A stretch of 45,085 bases of DNA from Bacteroidetes bacterium HGW-Bacteroidetes-14 (GCA_002842655.1 PHDP01000015.1:1-45085), one strand, 5' to 3'; shown: positions 35,029 through 43,901, numbered from the stretch's first letter. The notes: a model not told the origin generated them from the letters alone. Program-made: numbers and translations.

Positions 35029-35784
35029 ATGAAATTCGGCCTTCTCGGATATCCTGTCGCACACAGCAAAAGCCCTGCGCTCTTTGCCGCTGCCTATAAA
35101 CACAGCCCGCACACATACGAGTTGCTGGAATTTCCAGATCTTCTGAAAGGACTTGAGGCAGCCGTTAAAGGAGGTTATTCCGGTTTAAATATCACAGCTC
35201 CTTACAAGGAAGAGGTACTCTCGTTTGTTCACAATGCAGATTCTCTCACCTCCGAAGTTGCCGCGGCAAATCTCCTCCTGTTTTCTAAGGGGGAAATTAA
35301 GGCTTTCAATACAGATTACGAAGGAGTCAAAAGCTCTGTTGCAGATTTTGTCACTCCGGGTATTAAGGCTCTCGTCACTGGTTGCGGCGGGGCAGGCAGG
35401 GCGGCAGCTCTGGCGCTCAGAGACCTTGGGGCAGAAGTAGTAATTGCAAACAGAGATTATAAAAAGGCATCAAAATATGCATCCAGATTCGGAACAGCAG
35501 CCTGCCCAATTGAACATGTTCCGCAATTTGCAAAGAGCGCCCGGATAATTATTGACACAATTCCTGCCGAAACTGACATTTACGGCAATACCTCTTTTGA
35601 CGGAAAGCTCATTTTTGAGGCAAATTACAGGAATCCCCAGCTAATTGATAAGTGCACCGCAGAGGGAGGAAAATATCTGAGCGGCATCGTTTGGCTGGTA
35701 AATCAGGCAATACCATCTTTCAGACTCTTCACAGGAGAAAATCCAGACTCAGAAGCGATGGAATTATTGGCCTCCCTTTGGTAA
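35029..35784 (+). CDS. aroE: shikimate dehydrogenase
   Basis: 251 residues. N-terminal substrate domain: SKS (13-15), NITAPYKEE with catalytic Lys60, and NTDYEG with Asp96. NADP-binding Rossmann motif GCGGAGRAA at 118-126, followed by VVIANRDYKKA. It reduces 3-dehydroshikimate to shikimate. The protein is slightly shorter than the E. coli enzyme (about 272 residues). ATG 35029 lies one base after the methyltransferase stop; an earlier in-frame start overlapping that gene is not needed to complete the fold. ssb downstream has its own -7 box. Confidence 0.93.
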   Translation: MKFGLLGYPVAHSKSPALFAAAYKHSPHTYELLEFPDLLKGLEAAVKGGYSGLNITAPYKEEVLSFVHNADSLTSEVAAANLLLFSKGEIKAFNTDYEGVKSSVADFVTPGIKALVTGCGGAGRAAALALRDLGAEVVIANRDYKKASKYASRFGTAACPIEHVPQFAKSARIIIDTIPAETDIYGNTSFDGKLIFEANYRNPQLIDKCTAEGGKYLSGIVWLVNQAIPSFRLFTGENPDSEAMELLASLW

Positions 35785-35791
35785 AATTTTT

Positions 35792-35799
35792 TATCTTTG
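35792..35799 (+). promoter_or_regulatory. -7 element for ssb-purA
   Basis: TATCTTTG, a perfect TAnnTTTG match, lies 25 nt before the ssb ATG. No -33 TTTG is seen at the ideal 19-nt spacing. Confidence 0.5.
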
Positions 35800-35824
35800 T
35801 CTGGTTTAAATAACAAGTAAAATT

Positions 35825-36232
35825 ATGTCACTTAATAAAGTCATGCTCATAGGCAATGCCGGCAAAGATCCAGAGGTAAGACACCTCGAAAACGGATCAA
35901 TGGTGGCACGCTTTTCTCTTGCTACAACAGAGAGGTACAAGGACAAGAACGGTGACTTCCAGGAGCAGACAGAGTGGCATAACATTGTCTGCTGGAGGGG
36001 TCTTGCAGAGAGAGTTGAAAAATATGTAAAGAAGGGATCTCAGTTATTTATTGAAGGAAGAATCCGCTCTAACAGCTGGGAAGATAAAACCGGCGTTCAG
36101 CGGTTTACAGTTGAAATTGTGGCCGAGAATCTTCAGATACTCGGGAAAAGGCAGGATTCGGCACCTGCCGCACAGACACAGCCGAATATACAAGAAATTA
36201 TACCCCCGGATGACGGGGATCTACCATTTTAA
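35825..36232 (+). CDS. ssb: single-stranded DNA-binding protein
   Basis: 135 residues. One OB-fold DNA-binding domain (about 1-105) opens with MSLNKVMLIGNAGKDPEVRHLENGS and contains TEWHNIVCWRGLAERVEKYVKKGSQLFIEGRI. A short Gln/Pro/Ala linker leads to the acidic tip DDGDLPF, the protein-interaction tail that recruits repair and replication partners. It coats single-stranded DNA as a tetramer. purA follows after 14 nt and is probably co-transcribed. Confidence 0.96.
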   Translation: MSLNKVMLIGNAGKDPEVRHLENGSMVARFSLATTERYKDKNGDFQEQTEWHNIVCWRGLAERVEKYVKKGSQLFIEGRIRSNSWEDKTGVQRFTVEIVAENLQILGKRQDSAPAAQTQPNIQEIIPPDDGDLPF

Positions 36233-36246
36233 TATTATAAATCAGT

Positions 36247-37524
36247 ATGAAAGTTGATGTAGTTTTAGGCCTTCAATGGGGCGACGAGGGGAAAGGTAAA
36301 ATCGTTGACGTCCTTGCAAAGGGCTATCCGGTTGTTGCCAGATTCCAGGGGGGTCCCAATGCCGGCCACTCACTCCATTTCGACGATAAAAAATTCGTCC
36401 TGCACACCATTCCTTCGGGAGTTTTCCGCAAAAGTACAATGAACATCATTGGTAATGGTGTTGTAATTGATCCTATTATTTTCAGAGAAGAGTGCCTTCA
36501 GATTGAAGAGAGCGGCGTTCCTGTAAGAGAGAGAATCTCTATCTCAAAAAAGGCACACCTTATCCTCCCTACGCACAGAATTATAGATGCAGCATCTGAG
36601 GCCGCAAAAGGGGCATCAAAGATTGGTTCCACACTTAAGGGAATCGGTCCTACATATATGGATAAGACTGGCCGTAACGGCCTGAGGGTTGGAGATATTC
36701 TTGCAGATAACTTTGCAGACAGATTCAACACTTTAAAGAGCAAACATATTTCATTCCTGAAACAGTTCGATTTCCAGTATAATGCAGATGAGCGTGAGGC
36801 TGAATGGCTTGACGCAATAGAGTACCTCAAGGGCTTCAATCTTGTTAATGGTGAGTATCTGATGAACAATCTGCTTGAAGACAACAAAAGAGTTCTGGCA
36901 GAGGGTGCTCAGGGATCACTTCTTGATGTTGACTTTGGATCGTATCCGTTTGTTACTTCATCTACAACAACCTGCGCCGGTGCATGCACAGGACTTGGCG
37001 TATCTCCTTCAAAAATTGGTACGGTATCCGGAATATTCAAGGCATACTGCACAAGAGTGGGCAGCGGCCCATTCCCAACTGAGCTCAATGATGCAACCGG
37101 AGAGGAACTGAGAAGAATTGGATTTGAATTTGGAGCAACAACAGGCCGTCCGCGCAGAACAGGATGGCTGGACCTTGTAGCGCTTAAATATGCAATCATG
37201 GTAAATGGAGTAGACCAGCTTATCATGATGAAGGCAGATGTTATGGACACATTTGACACTGTTAAAATTGCTGTTGCATATAAAGTAAATGGTGTTGAGA
37301 CAGATGAAATTCCTTTTGACACATATGCAGAGATTGAGCCGGTTTACAAGGAGTTCAAGGGCTGGAAACGTGACCTTACTGCTGTTACACAGGAGTGCGA
37401 TCTTCCATATGAGTTCATGACTTATGTGAGATTCATTGAAAAAGAGACAGGAGTTCCTATCAACATTATCTCACTCGGTCCGGACAGAGATCAGACAATT
37501 TTCAGAGAGGTTCTTACAAAGTAA
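36247..37524 (+). CDS. purA: adenylosuccinate synthetase
   Basis: 425 residues. The GTP-binding and catalytic N-terminus reads GLQWGDEGKGK with catalytic Asp13, and GGPNAGHS contains the catalytic His41. Further family blocks are STLKGIGPTYMDKTGRNGLR, LAEGAQGSLLDVDFGSYPFVTSS, TTGRPRRTGWLD and a C-terminal SLGPDRDQTI. It condenses IMP and aspartate using GTP, the first committed step to AMP. It ends at a strong bidirectional terminator shared with the convergent MFS genes. Confidence 0.97.
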   Translation: MKVDVVLGLQWGDEGKGKIVDVLAKGYPVVARFQGGPNAGHSLHFDDKKFVLHTIPSGVFRKSTMNIIGNGVVIDPIIFREECLQIEESGVPVRERISISKKAHLILPTHRIIDAASEAAKGASKIGSTLKGIGPTYMDKTGRNGLRVGDILADNFADRFNTLKSKHISFLKQFDFQYNADEREAEWLDAIEYLKGFNLVNGEYLMNNLLEDNKRVLAEGAQGSLLDVDFGSYPFVTSSTTTCAGACTGLGVSPSKIGTVSGIFKAYCTRVGSGPFPTELNDATGEELRRIGFEFGATTGRPRRTGWLDLVALKYAIMVNGVDQLIMMKADVMDTFDTVKIAVAYKVNGVETDEIPFDTYAEIEPVYKEFKGWKRDLTAVTQECDLPYEFMTYVRFIEKETGVPINIISLGPDRDQTIFREVLTK

Positions 37525-37546
37525 TTTCTGAAAACAACAGTATAAG

Positions 37547-37580
37547 AAAAGAGAGCTGCCTTTCGGGGCAGCTCTCTTTT
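37547..37580. terminator. bidirectional terminator between purA and the MFS pair
   Basis: A 14-bp stem pairs 37547-37560 (AAAAGAGAGCTGCC) with 37567-37580 around a 6-nt loop. The 5' side is A-rich and the 3' side T-rich, so it can stop transcription from both convergent operons. Confidence 0.92.
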
Positions 37581-37599
37581 TTATTGATCGAAGAATAAT

Positions 37600-39024
37600 C
37601 TATCTCTTCTTTGACTTGTTAGGAACATCAAGTGCCAGCTGAGGATTTTTATCGGATGATTTTCCGAGTATAACCGCAACGGCAATTGCTACAAGTGAAA
37701 GAGCAATAAAGAAGTACTCTGCGTTGATTGCACTCTGCAAACTTGCCTCTTCTGCAACAGGAAATGATTCGTTTGTCTTTGTGATAATAATTCCTACTAC
37801 AATAGGAACTATAAGCATACCCATGTTCTGAATCCAGTAAATAAGCGAATATGCAGTTCCCAGATTCTTTTCAGGAATAATCTTTGGAACTGAAGGCCAC
37901 ATTGCCGCAGGAACAAGTGCATATGCAACACCAAGAATTGCAACACCGGTATAACCAAAGAATTGTGTACCGGGAGCAAATGCAATAATCAGGTGAGATA
38001 CCAGAAGTAATAATGAACCCAGTAACATAAATCTTGTTGCTTTACCCTTTGAATCTACCATTGAACCGAAAAGCGGTGTGAATACCATGGTCGAAAATGG
38101 AATGAGAGAGACCATAAGTGAAGCTATATCTGCATCCAGGTCAAATCGCGGGATAATAATGGTTGTGGCAAATCTTCTGAATGATATTATACATGCATAG
38201 AAGAATACGCAGAGGAGTGAAATCAGAATAAAATGTTTGTTACCCAGAATTTTGAAAATATCTGAGAACTTGAATTTATCATCTTTAACACTCTTAACAT
38301 CGTTTTTCTTATCCTCCTCGTCATTCTGCCTGTCGTATCGCTTGTCGGTAAAAATAAACATCGTCCAGAGTGCAACAGCAATAATCATCAGTATCATTGC
38401 GGCTGCAGCAGGTTTACTGGTTTCCGAAAACGGAATATAAGCCTGTTCAATGTTTACAATTCTTGGTATAACGATAAGTGCCGTAGCTGTACCAAGACGG
38501 GCCAGAGCAAGCTGAAGGCCCATTGCCAGAGCCATCTCCTTTCCTTTAAACCATTTTGCAATAGACCTTGTTACTGCCACTCCGGCAATCTCGCTGCCTA
38601 GACCAAAAATTGAGGCGCCGGCATATGCAAGAGCGAGTGAGGGCTTATCAAAGAACTTTAGCATGTATGCATTGAGGGAGCTGTTTGAGAAGCTTTCAGA
38701 GATTGCATAAATTACAATTACCGAGCCACCCACCATAAGTCCTACAAAGAGAGATCCTGTAAAGCGGACACCCCATTTATCCAGGAGCATTCCGCATATA
38801 ACAAGCCCACCCCATACGCAAAGCAGTGAATAAGCACCACCGTAAAATCCGTAGTCACTCAGGTTCCATCCAAGATCCAGAATCTCCGGATTATTAAAGA
38901 TGTGGCTGATTGTCGTAAACAGATCATCAAAGAAATAGGAAGAGAACATAGGGATTGAAAGCGCAAGCAATACAAACCAGCGTGCCCTCTTGGAATTTTT
39001 AAGAAGCTTTACTGCAGATGTCAT
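37600..39024 (-). CDS. MFS transporter, second of a coupled pair
   Basis: 474 residues with about twelve membrane helices, a central charged cytoplasmic loop (RYDRQNDEEDKKNDVKSVKDDKF) and a basic tail. The A-loop-type motif GMLLDKWGVR follows helix 2. SIAKWFKGKEMALAMGLQLALARLG and PAAMWPSVPKIIPEKNLGTAYSLIYWIQNMG resemble the MFSD1-like branch, whose animal member exports dipeptides; that link is from memory and the substrate is open. The ATG at 39024 shares its A with the TAA stop of the upstream MFS gene (TAATG), so translation is coupled. Confidence 0.88.
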   Translation of the reverse strand: MTSAVKLLKNSKRARWFVLLALSIPMFSSYFFDDLFTTISHIFNNPEILDLGWNLSDYGFYGGAYSLLCVWGGLVICGMLLDKWGVRFTGSLFVGLMVGGSVIVIYAISESFSNSSLNAYMLKFFDKPSLALAYAGASIFGLGSEIAGVAVTRSIAKWFKGKEMALAMGLQLALARLGTATALIVIPRIVNIEQAYIPFSETSKPAAAAMILMIIAVALWTMFIFTDKRYDRQNDEEDKKNDVKSVKDDKFKFSDIFKILGNKHFILISLLCVFFYACIISFRRFATTIIIPRFDLDADIASLMVSLIPFSTMVFTPLFGSMVDSKGKATRFMLLGSLLLLVSHLIIAFAPGTQFFGYTGVAILGVAYALVPAAMWPSVPKIIPEKNLGTAYSLIYWIQNMGMLIVPIVVGIIITKTNESFPVAEEASLQSAINAEYFFIALSLVAIAVAVILGKSSDKNPQLALDVPNKSKKR

Positions 39025-40400
39025 TATTTCTGAATATTTGGAAGTTCAAGACCATAGCCCTTTTTCTTGTCCTCGCTCTTAAGCCAGATAGCAAGGAAGA
39101 ATGCAAGTACTCCAAGAGATGCAAATATCAGCATAGGTACAGTGTAATCGTACTGAAGCGGATTTGCAACATCTTTATTTGTAACTGCAAGCGACCATCC
39201 AATGAGCATTGGGAATGCCATCAGGCCAATATTCTGAATCCAGAATACAACCGAATAAGCAGATCCCAGGTAGCGGTTCTCAACAAGTTTAGGTACAGAA
39301 GGCCACAGTGCAGCTGGTACCAGAGAGAAACTCACACCTAAAATTACAATTGCAGTATAGGCAACACCCTTTGTAAAGAGTTCTGCAGGTGTAAGGGCAA
39401 AAATCAGGTGGCAGGAAATCATAAGGATTGCACCTATCATAAGCATGGTTGCTCCCTTTCCTCTTTTGTCAAGGAATCCTCCCAGAAGAGGGGTAAGAAC
39501 CATTGCACCAATAGGGAAGAACGAGAAAATATCGCTGGCCTCTGTATTGCTGATTCCCAGTCTGCATTCAAGCATGTTTGCAGCATATTTCTGGAAAGGG
39601 AAAATTGCAGAATAATAAAGAACGCAAAGTCCCGAAACAATGAGGAATGTTTTGCTTGTAAAAAGAATTCCAATGTCACTTACCTTGAATGGCTCTTCAG
39701 GTTCATCACCTCTTTCGCCAAGTTGTTTCTCAAGTTTCTTGTCAAAGAAGAAGTAAACAGAGAAGCACAGTAAACCAATAAGAAGGAAAATAAGAACCAT
39801 AAGCACAGGTGCGCTAAGATCTCCGAAAGCTTCTGCAACCCTTGGAGAGATTCTGAACACTGCAAATACACCAAGGCGGGCAATTGCCATCTCAATTCCC
39901 ATTGCCAGAGCCATCTCTTTTCCTCTGAACCATTTAACGATACCTTTTGATACAGTTATGCCGGCCATTTCAACGCCACATCCAAAAATCATGAATCCGA
40001 ACGAGGCCAGTTTTGCAGATGCAGGGAAGCTTGTCCACCATGAATTAAGCCATACTTCAATACCTGTTCCGGCAAAAGCAGGACTTACTGCAAAGTACTT
40101 AATCGAAGCTCCTAATACCATTAATCCTCCTGAAAGCAATGCTGTTGAGCGCACTCCAATTTTATCAAGTATAACACCTGCAAAAATCAGAAACAGTGCA
40201 AATACATTCAGAAAATACTCAGAACTGGCAAATGTTCCGTAGTTTTCCGGCGACCATCCCTTGCCGCTTTCAAGCAGACTTTGTAAAGGAGAGAGCACAT
40301 CCACAAACATGTATGCAAAGAACATCATCAAAGAAAGAAGGATTAGAACGGTCCAGCGAATGGGGGCTCTATCCTTCAGTAACAGAGTTTTATTTTCCAC
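39024..40400 (-). CDS. MFS transporter, first of a coupled pair
   Basis: 458 residues, about twelve helices, clearly paralogous to its downstream partner: GVILDKIGVRSTALLSGG, KGIVKWFRGKEMALAMGIEMAIARLG, PAALWPSVPKLVENRYLGSAYSVVFWIQNIG. The central loop (KLEKQLGERGDEPEEPFKVSD) is charged. The start is GTG at 40400, just before the conserved RAPIRWTVLILLSLMMFFAYMF helix. A promoter with ideal spacing lies 43-73 nt upstream. The two proteins overlap by one base at the gene junction, so they may act together or in parallel on similar substrates. Confidence 0.88.
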   Translation of the reverse strand: MENKTLLLKDRAPIRWTVLILLSLMMFFAYMFVDVLSPLQSLLESGKGWSPENYGTFASSEYFLNVFALFLIFAGVILDKIGVRSTALLSGGLMVLGASIKYFAVSPAFAGTGIEVWLNSWWTSFPASAKLASFGFMIFGCGVEMAGITVSKGIVKWFRGKEMALAMGIEMAIARLGVFAVFRISPRVAEAFGDLSAPVLMVLIFLLIGLLCFSVYFFFDKKLEKQLGERGDEPEEPFKVSDIGILFTSKTFLIVSGLCVLYYSAIFPFQKYAANMLECRLGISNTEASDIFSFFPIGAMVLTPLLGGFLDKRGKGATMLMIGAILMISCHLIFALTPAELFTKGVAYTAIVILGVSFSLVPAALWPSVPKLVENRYLGSAYSVVFWIQNIGLMAFPMLIGWSLAVTNKDVANPLQYDYTVPMLIFASLGVLAFFLAIWLKSEDKKKGYGLELPNIQK

Positions 40401-40443
40401 AGTTTGAAAAGTTTTTGTGATTATTTTTATAGTTAAGCGGTCA

Positions 40444-40474
40444 CTAAACTATGCAGATTTCCTCAAAAATCAAA
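40444..40474 (-). promoter_or_regulatory. promoter of the MFS pair
   Basis: On the minus strand a TTTG -33 box (40474-40471) and TAGTTTAG (40451-40444, seven of eight matches to TAnnTTTG) are separated by exactly 19 nt. The transcript leader would be about 37 nt. Confidence 0.65.
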
Positions 40475-40510
40475 ATAAATATTTATTTCTGCCCTTTGCG
40501 AAATATGTTG

Positions 40511-40518
40511 TATCTTGC
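40511..40518 (+). promoter_or_regulatory. possible -7 element of dxs
   Basis: TATCTTGC departs from the TAnnTTTG consensus at its last two positions, and TTTC lies about 21 nt upstream. It would give a 5' leader of about 90 nt. This is the best candidate in the 213-nt divergent gap. Confidence 0.4.
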
Positions 40519-40550
40519 CTTGTTTTTTATCGGGTATTCCCGTTAACAAG
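40519..40550 (+). other. nested inverted repeat upstream of dxs
   Basis: CTTGTT (40519-40524) pairs with AACAAG (40545-40550), and inside it CGGG (40531-40534) pairs with CCCG (40539-40542). There is no T-run. It could be an operator or an RNA hairpin at the start of the dxs leader. Confidence 0.4.
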
Positions 40551-40564
40551 ATTTGAGTAACCTT

Positions 40565-40586
40565 CAACAAACCTTAAGGTTGGTTG
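40565..40586 (+). other. hairpin in the dxs 5' leader
   Basis: CAACAAACC (40565-40573) pairs with GGTTGGTTG (40578-40586) with one A-G mismatch and a TTAA loop, 27 nt before the dxs start. It is not followed by a T-run and does not resemble a known riboswitch that I can recognise. Confidence 0.4.
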
Positions 40587-40613
40587 TTATTAAACAGAAA
40601 GAGAATAGGAGTA

Positions 40614-42482
40614 ATGAGGTATTTGGACAAAATCAATTCACCTGAGGATCTCAAAAGACTTAAAGCTGAACAACTACCGGAGCTCTGTCAGGAGCTCAGG
40701 GAGTTTATCATATCTGCATGTGCAGAGAACCCCGGCCACATAGGGGCAAGTCTGGGTACCGTTGAACTTACGGTAGCCCTGCATTACCTGTACAACACCC
40801 CAAAAGATAAGCTAATATGGGATGTCGGACATCAGGCATATGCACATAAAATACTTACAGGCAGGAGAGATGCCTTTGTAAACAACAGAAAATACAAAGG
40901 AATAAGCGGCTTCCCTAAAATGAGCGAATCTGAATATGACGCTTTTGGAGTGGGGCACTCATCAACATCCATTTCTGCAGCACTTGGAATGGCAGTTGCC
41001 TCAAACCTTGAGGGCAGCAATGAACAGGTTGTTGCAGTGATTGGTGACGGAGCTCTTACAGGCGGACTCGCTTATGAAGGGCTCAACAATGCCGGTGCAC
41101 ACAAGACAGATATTCTGGTAATTCTAAACGATAACCAGATTTCAATTGATCCCAATGTGGGTGCGATGCACAACTACCTGATAAAGTTCACAACCTCGCA
41201 TTTCTACAACAAAACCAAAAACAAAATCTGGAAATTCCTTGGCTCAGATAAGCTTCGCAGCATGGCAGGAAAATTCATGTTCAGCACAAAGGCTGCATTT
41301 TTCAGGAGCGGGTCAATATTTGAGGCTTTAGGATTCAGGTATTTTGGCGTTATTGACGGACACAACCTTCCTCAGCTCATCGAAACTATATCTCAGCTTA
41401 AGGATATTAAAGGACCTAAGCTGCTTCATGTAGTTACCAAAAAGGGCAAGGGATTCAAACCGGCAGAGGACAATCAGGTAATCTGGCACTCTCCGGGTAA
41501 CTTTGACAAAAACACAGGTCTCAGAAAGACCGGAGGAAATCCCGCTGCTTCAAGATATCAGGATGTATTCGGAGAGACTGTTCTCGAGCTTGCTAGAATG
41601 AATCCGTCTATTGTTGGGGTAACACCGGCAATGCCAAGCGGATGCTCAATGAACATAATTATGCAGGAGATTCCGGAACGATCATTTGATGTTGGAATTG
41701 CGGAGCAGCATGCAGTAACATTCTCAGCCGGCATGGCTGCAAAGGGGCTTCTCCCCTACTGTAATATTTATTCAAGTTTTATGCAGAGAGCATATGACAG
41801 CGTAATTCACGATGTTGCAACTCAGGACCTCAAGGTAATCTTCTGTCTTGACCGTGGCGGACTTGTAGGCGAAGATGGTGCAACTCACCATGGTGCGTAC
41901 GATTTGTCTTATATGAGATGCATACCAAATATGATAATTGCAGCACCTCTTAATGAGATTGAACTGAAAAATATGCTTTACTCTGCACAACTGCCATCAT
42001 GGGGAATGTGTACAATACGCTACCCTCGAGGCAATGGCATTGGGCTTCCATGGAAAGAGGCTCCTTACGAAGAGATTCCGGTCGGAAAGGCACAGCTGCT
42101 TAATGATGGAAAGGATGTGGCTTTGCTGAGCATTGGCACTGCAGGACTCTCAGCAGCAGAGGCTGTAAAAAAGGCAGAAGAGCTGGGTATATCAGTTCTT
42201 CATTACGATATGAGGTTCCTCAAACCTCTGGATCTTGATGCCATGAGAAAGGCATCTGAATGTAAAACTATAATCACACTGGAAGATGCTTCAGTTGTAG
42301 GCGGATTGTTTTCGGCAGTTTCTGAATACATTGCCTCAGAAGGCCTTCCTGTAAAGGTGGTACATCTTGGAATCCCGGACCAGTTCGTAGAACAGGGAAC
42401 TGTTGCAGAGCTTAAGGCTGAATGCGGTTACGACGCAGAGGGGATCCTTAAAACAATTCTTAATGTCACACAAAAAGGATAA
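40614..42482 (+). CDS. dxs: 1-deoxy-D-xylulose-5-phosphate synthase
   Basis: 622 residues. Thiamine-diphosphate enzyme: ENPGHIGASLGTVELTVALHYL with His42, WDVGHQAYAHKILTGRRD, the TPP motif GDGALTGGLAYEGLNNAG, then the pyrimidine domain FDVGIAEQHAVTFSAGMA with the catalytic Glu and DRGGLVGEDGATHHGAYDLSYMRCIPNM. The C-terminal transketolase domain ends near 600. It condenses pyruvate and glyceraldehyde-3-phosphate, the entry to the MEP isoprenoid pathway. ATG 40614 has AGGAG about 4 nt upstream, an unusual Shine-Dalgarno-like site for this phylum. Its last 20 nt overlap the next gene. Confidence 0.97.
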   Translation: MRYLDKINSPEDLKRLKAEQLPELCQELREFIISACAENPGHIGASLGTVELTVALHYLYNTPKDKLIWDVGHQAYAHKILTGRRDAFVNNRKYKGISGFPKMSESEYDAFGVGHSSTSISAALGMAVASNLEGSNEQVVAVIGDGALTGGLAYEGLNNAGAHKTDILVILNDNQISIDPNVGAMHNYLIKFTTSHFYNKTKNKIWKFLGSDKLRSMAGKFMFSTKAAFFRSGSIFEALGFRYFGVIDGHNLPQLIETISQLKDIKGPKLLHVVTKKGKGFKPAEDNQVIWHSPGNFDKNTGLRKTGGNPAASRYQDVFGETVLELARMNPSIVGVTPAMPSGCSMNIIMQEIPERSFDVGIAEQHAVTFSAGMAAKGLLPYCNIYSSFMQRAYDSVIHDVATQDLKVIFCLDRGGLVGEDGATHHGAYDLSYMRCIPNMIIAAPLNEIELKNMLYSAQLPSWGMCTIRYPRGNGIGLPWKEAPYEEIPVGKAQLLNDGKDVALLSIGTAGLSAAEAVKKAEELGISVLHYDMRFLKPLDLDAMRKASECKTIITLEDASVVGGLFSAVSEYIASEGLPVKVVHLGIPDQFVEQGTVAELKAECGYDAEGILKTILNVTQKG

Positions 42483-43830
42483 TAACAGATACAGCTTTGT
42501 GCGGGACGGTGGCCGCTCCGGAAACGGCAGCAGCGAGTCTGAACATCACAAACCAAAAGCAAAATATTCATTAATTAAAGGTGTAAAGTACAAACATTTC
42601 ACACCTCAGCTTGACGAAAGAAGTGAAAGGCTTGATAAGTTCCTGACACATCCTGTATGGGGACTGCTCTCATTTATATTTATAATCTGGTTCATTTTCT
42701 TTGCTACTTTCCGTCTTGGTGCATATCCTCAGGCAGGTATTGAGTGGCTTATGGACCAGGCAGCCATTTATGTGAACAACACAATGTCACAAGGGTGGCT
42801 AAATGATTTTATAAGCCAGGGAGTTATCATGGGTGTGGGAAGTGTTCTCGCTTTTCTGCCAAATATTCTGATACTCTTTTTCTTCCTCTCTCTGCTTCAG
42901 GAGACAGAATACCTTCCAAGAGCAGCTACCATCATGGACCGGTATATGCATAAAATCGGACTCCACGGAAGCTCTTTCATTCCGCTTCTGATGGGATTCG
43001 GTTGTAATGTCCCTGCAATCATGGCTACTAGGACCATTGAGCGAAAATCAGACAGAATTCTGACAATGCTCATGATACCATATATACCCTGCAGCGCCAG
43101 AATACCTACCTTCCTTCTCTTCTCCGGAATCTTTTTCCCTGAAAACCAGGTGATGGTTCTGAGTCTACTCTACTTTGGAGGTATCCTTACCGGTATTGCA
43201 ATGGCTATTCTCTTCAAAAAGATATTCTTCAACTTTGGGATTAAAGATTATTCAATTCCGCTTCCCGCATACAAGAACCCGTCTCTTAAGACCTCTGTTA
43301 AAAATATGTGGGACACAGCTTCTGAATACCTGAAGAAAATTGGTACTGTAGTACTTCTCGCAGTAATAATTGTATGGGCTCTTGACTATTTCCCTCTTCG
43401 TGACAGGGAAAATCCTCAGCAGGAAAGAGTTTCATATCTGGAACACTTCGGGAAAGCAATGGAGCCTGCTATGAAACCCTTAGGTTTCGACTGGAAAATG
43501 AGTGTGAGTCTGGTAACCGGAATAACAGCAAAAGAATTTATAATCAGCACACTGGGCGTTGTATATCAGGCAGAAGAGACAAGTCCCGGAGCAGCTGTGA
43601 ATACTTCACTTATGGCCCGGATAAGGGAAGAAGAGGTCTTCAATAAAGCTAATGCTCTGTCGTTCATGATATTTGCCCTCCTCTACATGCCTTGTGTTGC
43701 AACAGCATTCACAATACGTAAAGAGACAGGTACATGGAAATGGGCCATTATCTCAATTTTCAGCACAGTTGCAGTTGCCTGGATAGCAGCCTTTTTCGCT
43801 TACAGGATTGGGCTGATGCTTTTAATCTGA
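42463..43830 (+). CDS. FeoB-like iron-transporter membrane domain lacking the GTPase domain
   Basis: 455 residues. The whole C-terminal membrane part of FeoB is present: LDKFLTHPVWGLLSFIFIIW, GVGSVLAFLPNILILFFFLSLLQ, MGFGCNVPAIMATRTIERKSDRILTMLMIPYIPCSARIPTF with the gate-region cysteines, ITAKEFIISTLGVVY, and FALLYMPCVATAFTIRKETGTWKWA. The usual N-terminal G domain (about 200-270 residues) is absent. It is replaced by about 50 polar residues rich in Lys, Arg, Ser and His with no P-loop. ATG 42463 lies inside dxs (20-nt overlap), so translation is coupled. It may transport ferrous iron with a separate G protein, or another substrate. It is not a truncation at a window edge: the upstream frame is dxs. 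Confidence 0.88.
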   Translation: MSHKKDNNRYSFVRDGGRSGNGSSESEHHKPKAKYSLIKGVKYKHFTPQLDERSERLDKFLTHPVWGLLSFIFIIWFIFFATFRLGAYPQAGIEWLMDQAAIYVNNTMSQGWLNDFISQGVIMGVGSVLAFLPNILILFFFLSLLQETEYLPRAATIMDRYMHKIGLHGSSFIPLLMGFGCNVPAIMATRTIERKSDRILTMLMIPYIPCSARIPTFLLFSGIFFPENQVMVLSLLYFGGILTGIAMAILFKKIFFNFGIKDYSIPLPAYKNPSLKTSVKNMWDTASEYLKKIGTVVLLAVIIVWALDYFPLRDRENPQQERVSYLEHFGKAMEPAMKPLGFDWKMSVSLVTGITAKEFIISTLGVVYQAEETSPGAAVNTSLMARIREEEVFNKANALSFMIFALLYMPCVATAFTIRKETGTWKWAIISIFSTVAVAWIAAFFAYRIGLMLLI

Positions 43831-43870
43831 AAATCTTTTGCAGTACAGGACTAAGAAATTTATATTTTTT

Positions 43871-43901
43871 TTTGGAGTTTAATCAAAAACCTATATCTTT
43901 G
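43871..43901 (+). promoter_or_regulatory. canonical promoter of the tRNA-tuf operon
   Basis: A TTTG -33 box at 43871-43874 and a perfect TATCTTTG at 43894-43901 are separated by exactly 19 nt. It is the best promoter in the window, as expected for a highly expressed tRNA/tuf transcript. Transcription would begin near 43908, about 29 nt before the first tRNA. Confidence 0.85.

Noticed and set aside
40519-40550. Intrinsic terminator upstream of dxs
   Set aside because: The hairpin is followed by a purine-rich stretch rather than a T-run.
40519-40613. TPP riboswitch before the thiamine-dependent dxs
   Set aside because: No conserved TPP-aptamer signature such as CTGAGA is visible in the leader.
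42403-42462. Upstream extension of the FeoB-like protein into dxs to supply a G domain
   Set aside because: The in-frame extension is only 20 codons, overlaps dxs coding sequence and has no P-loop.
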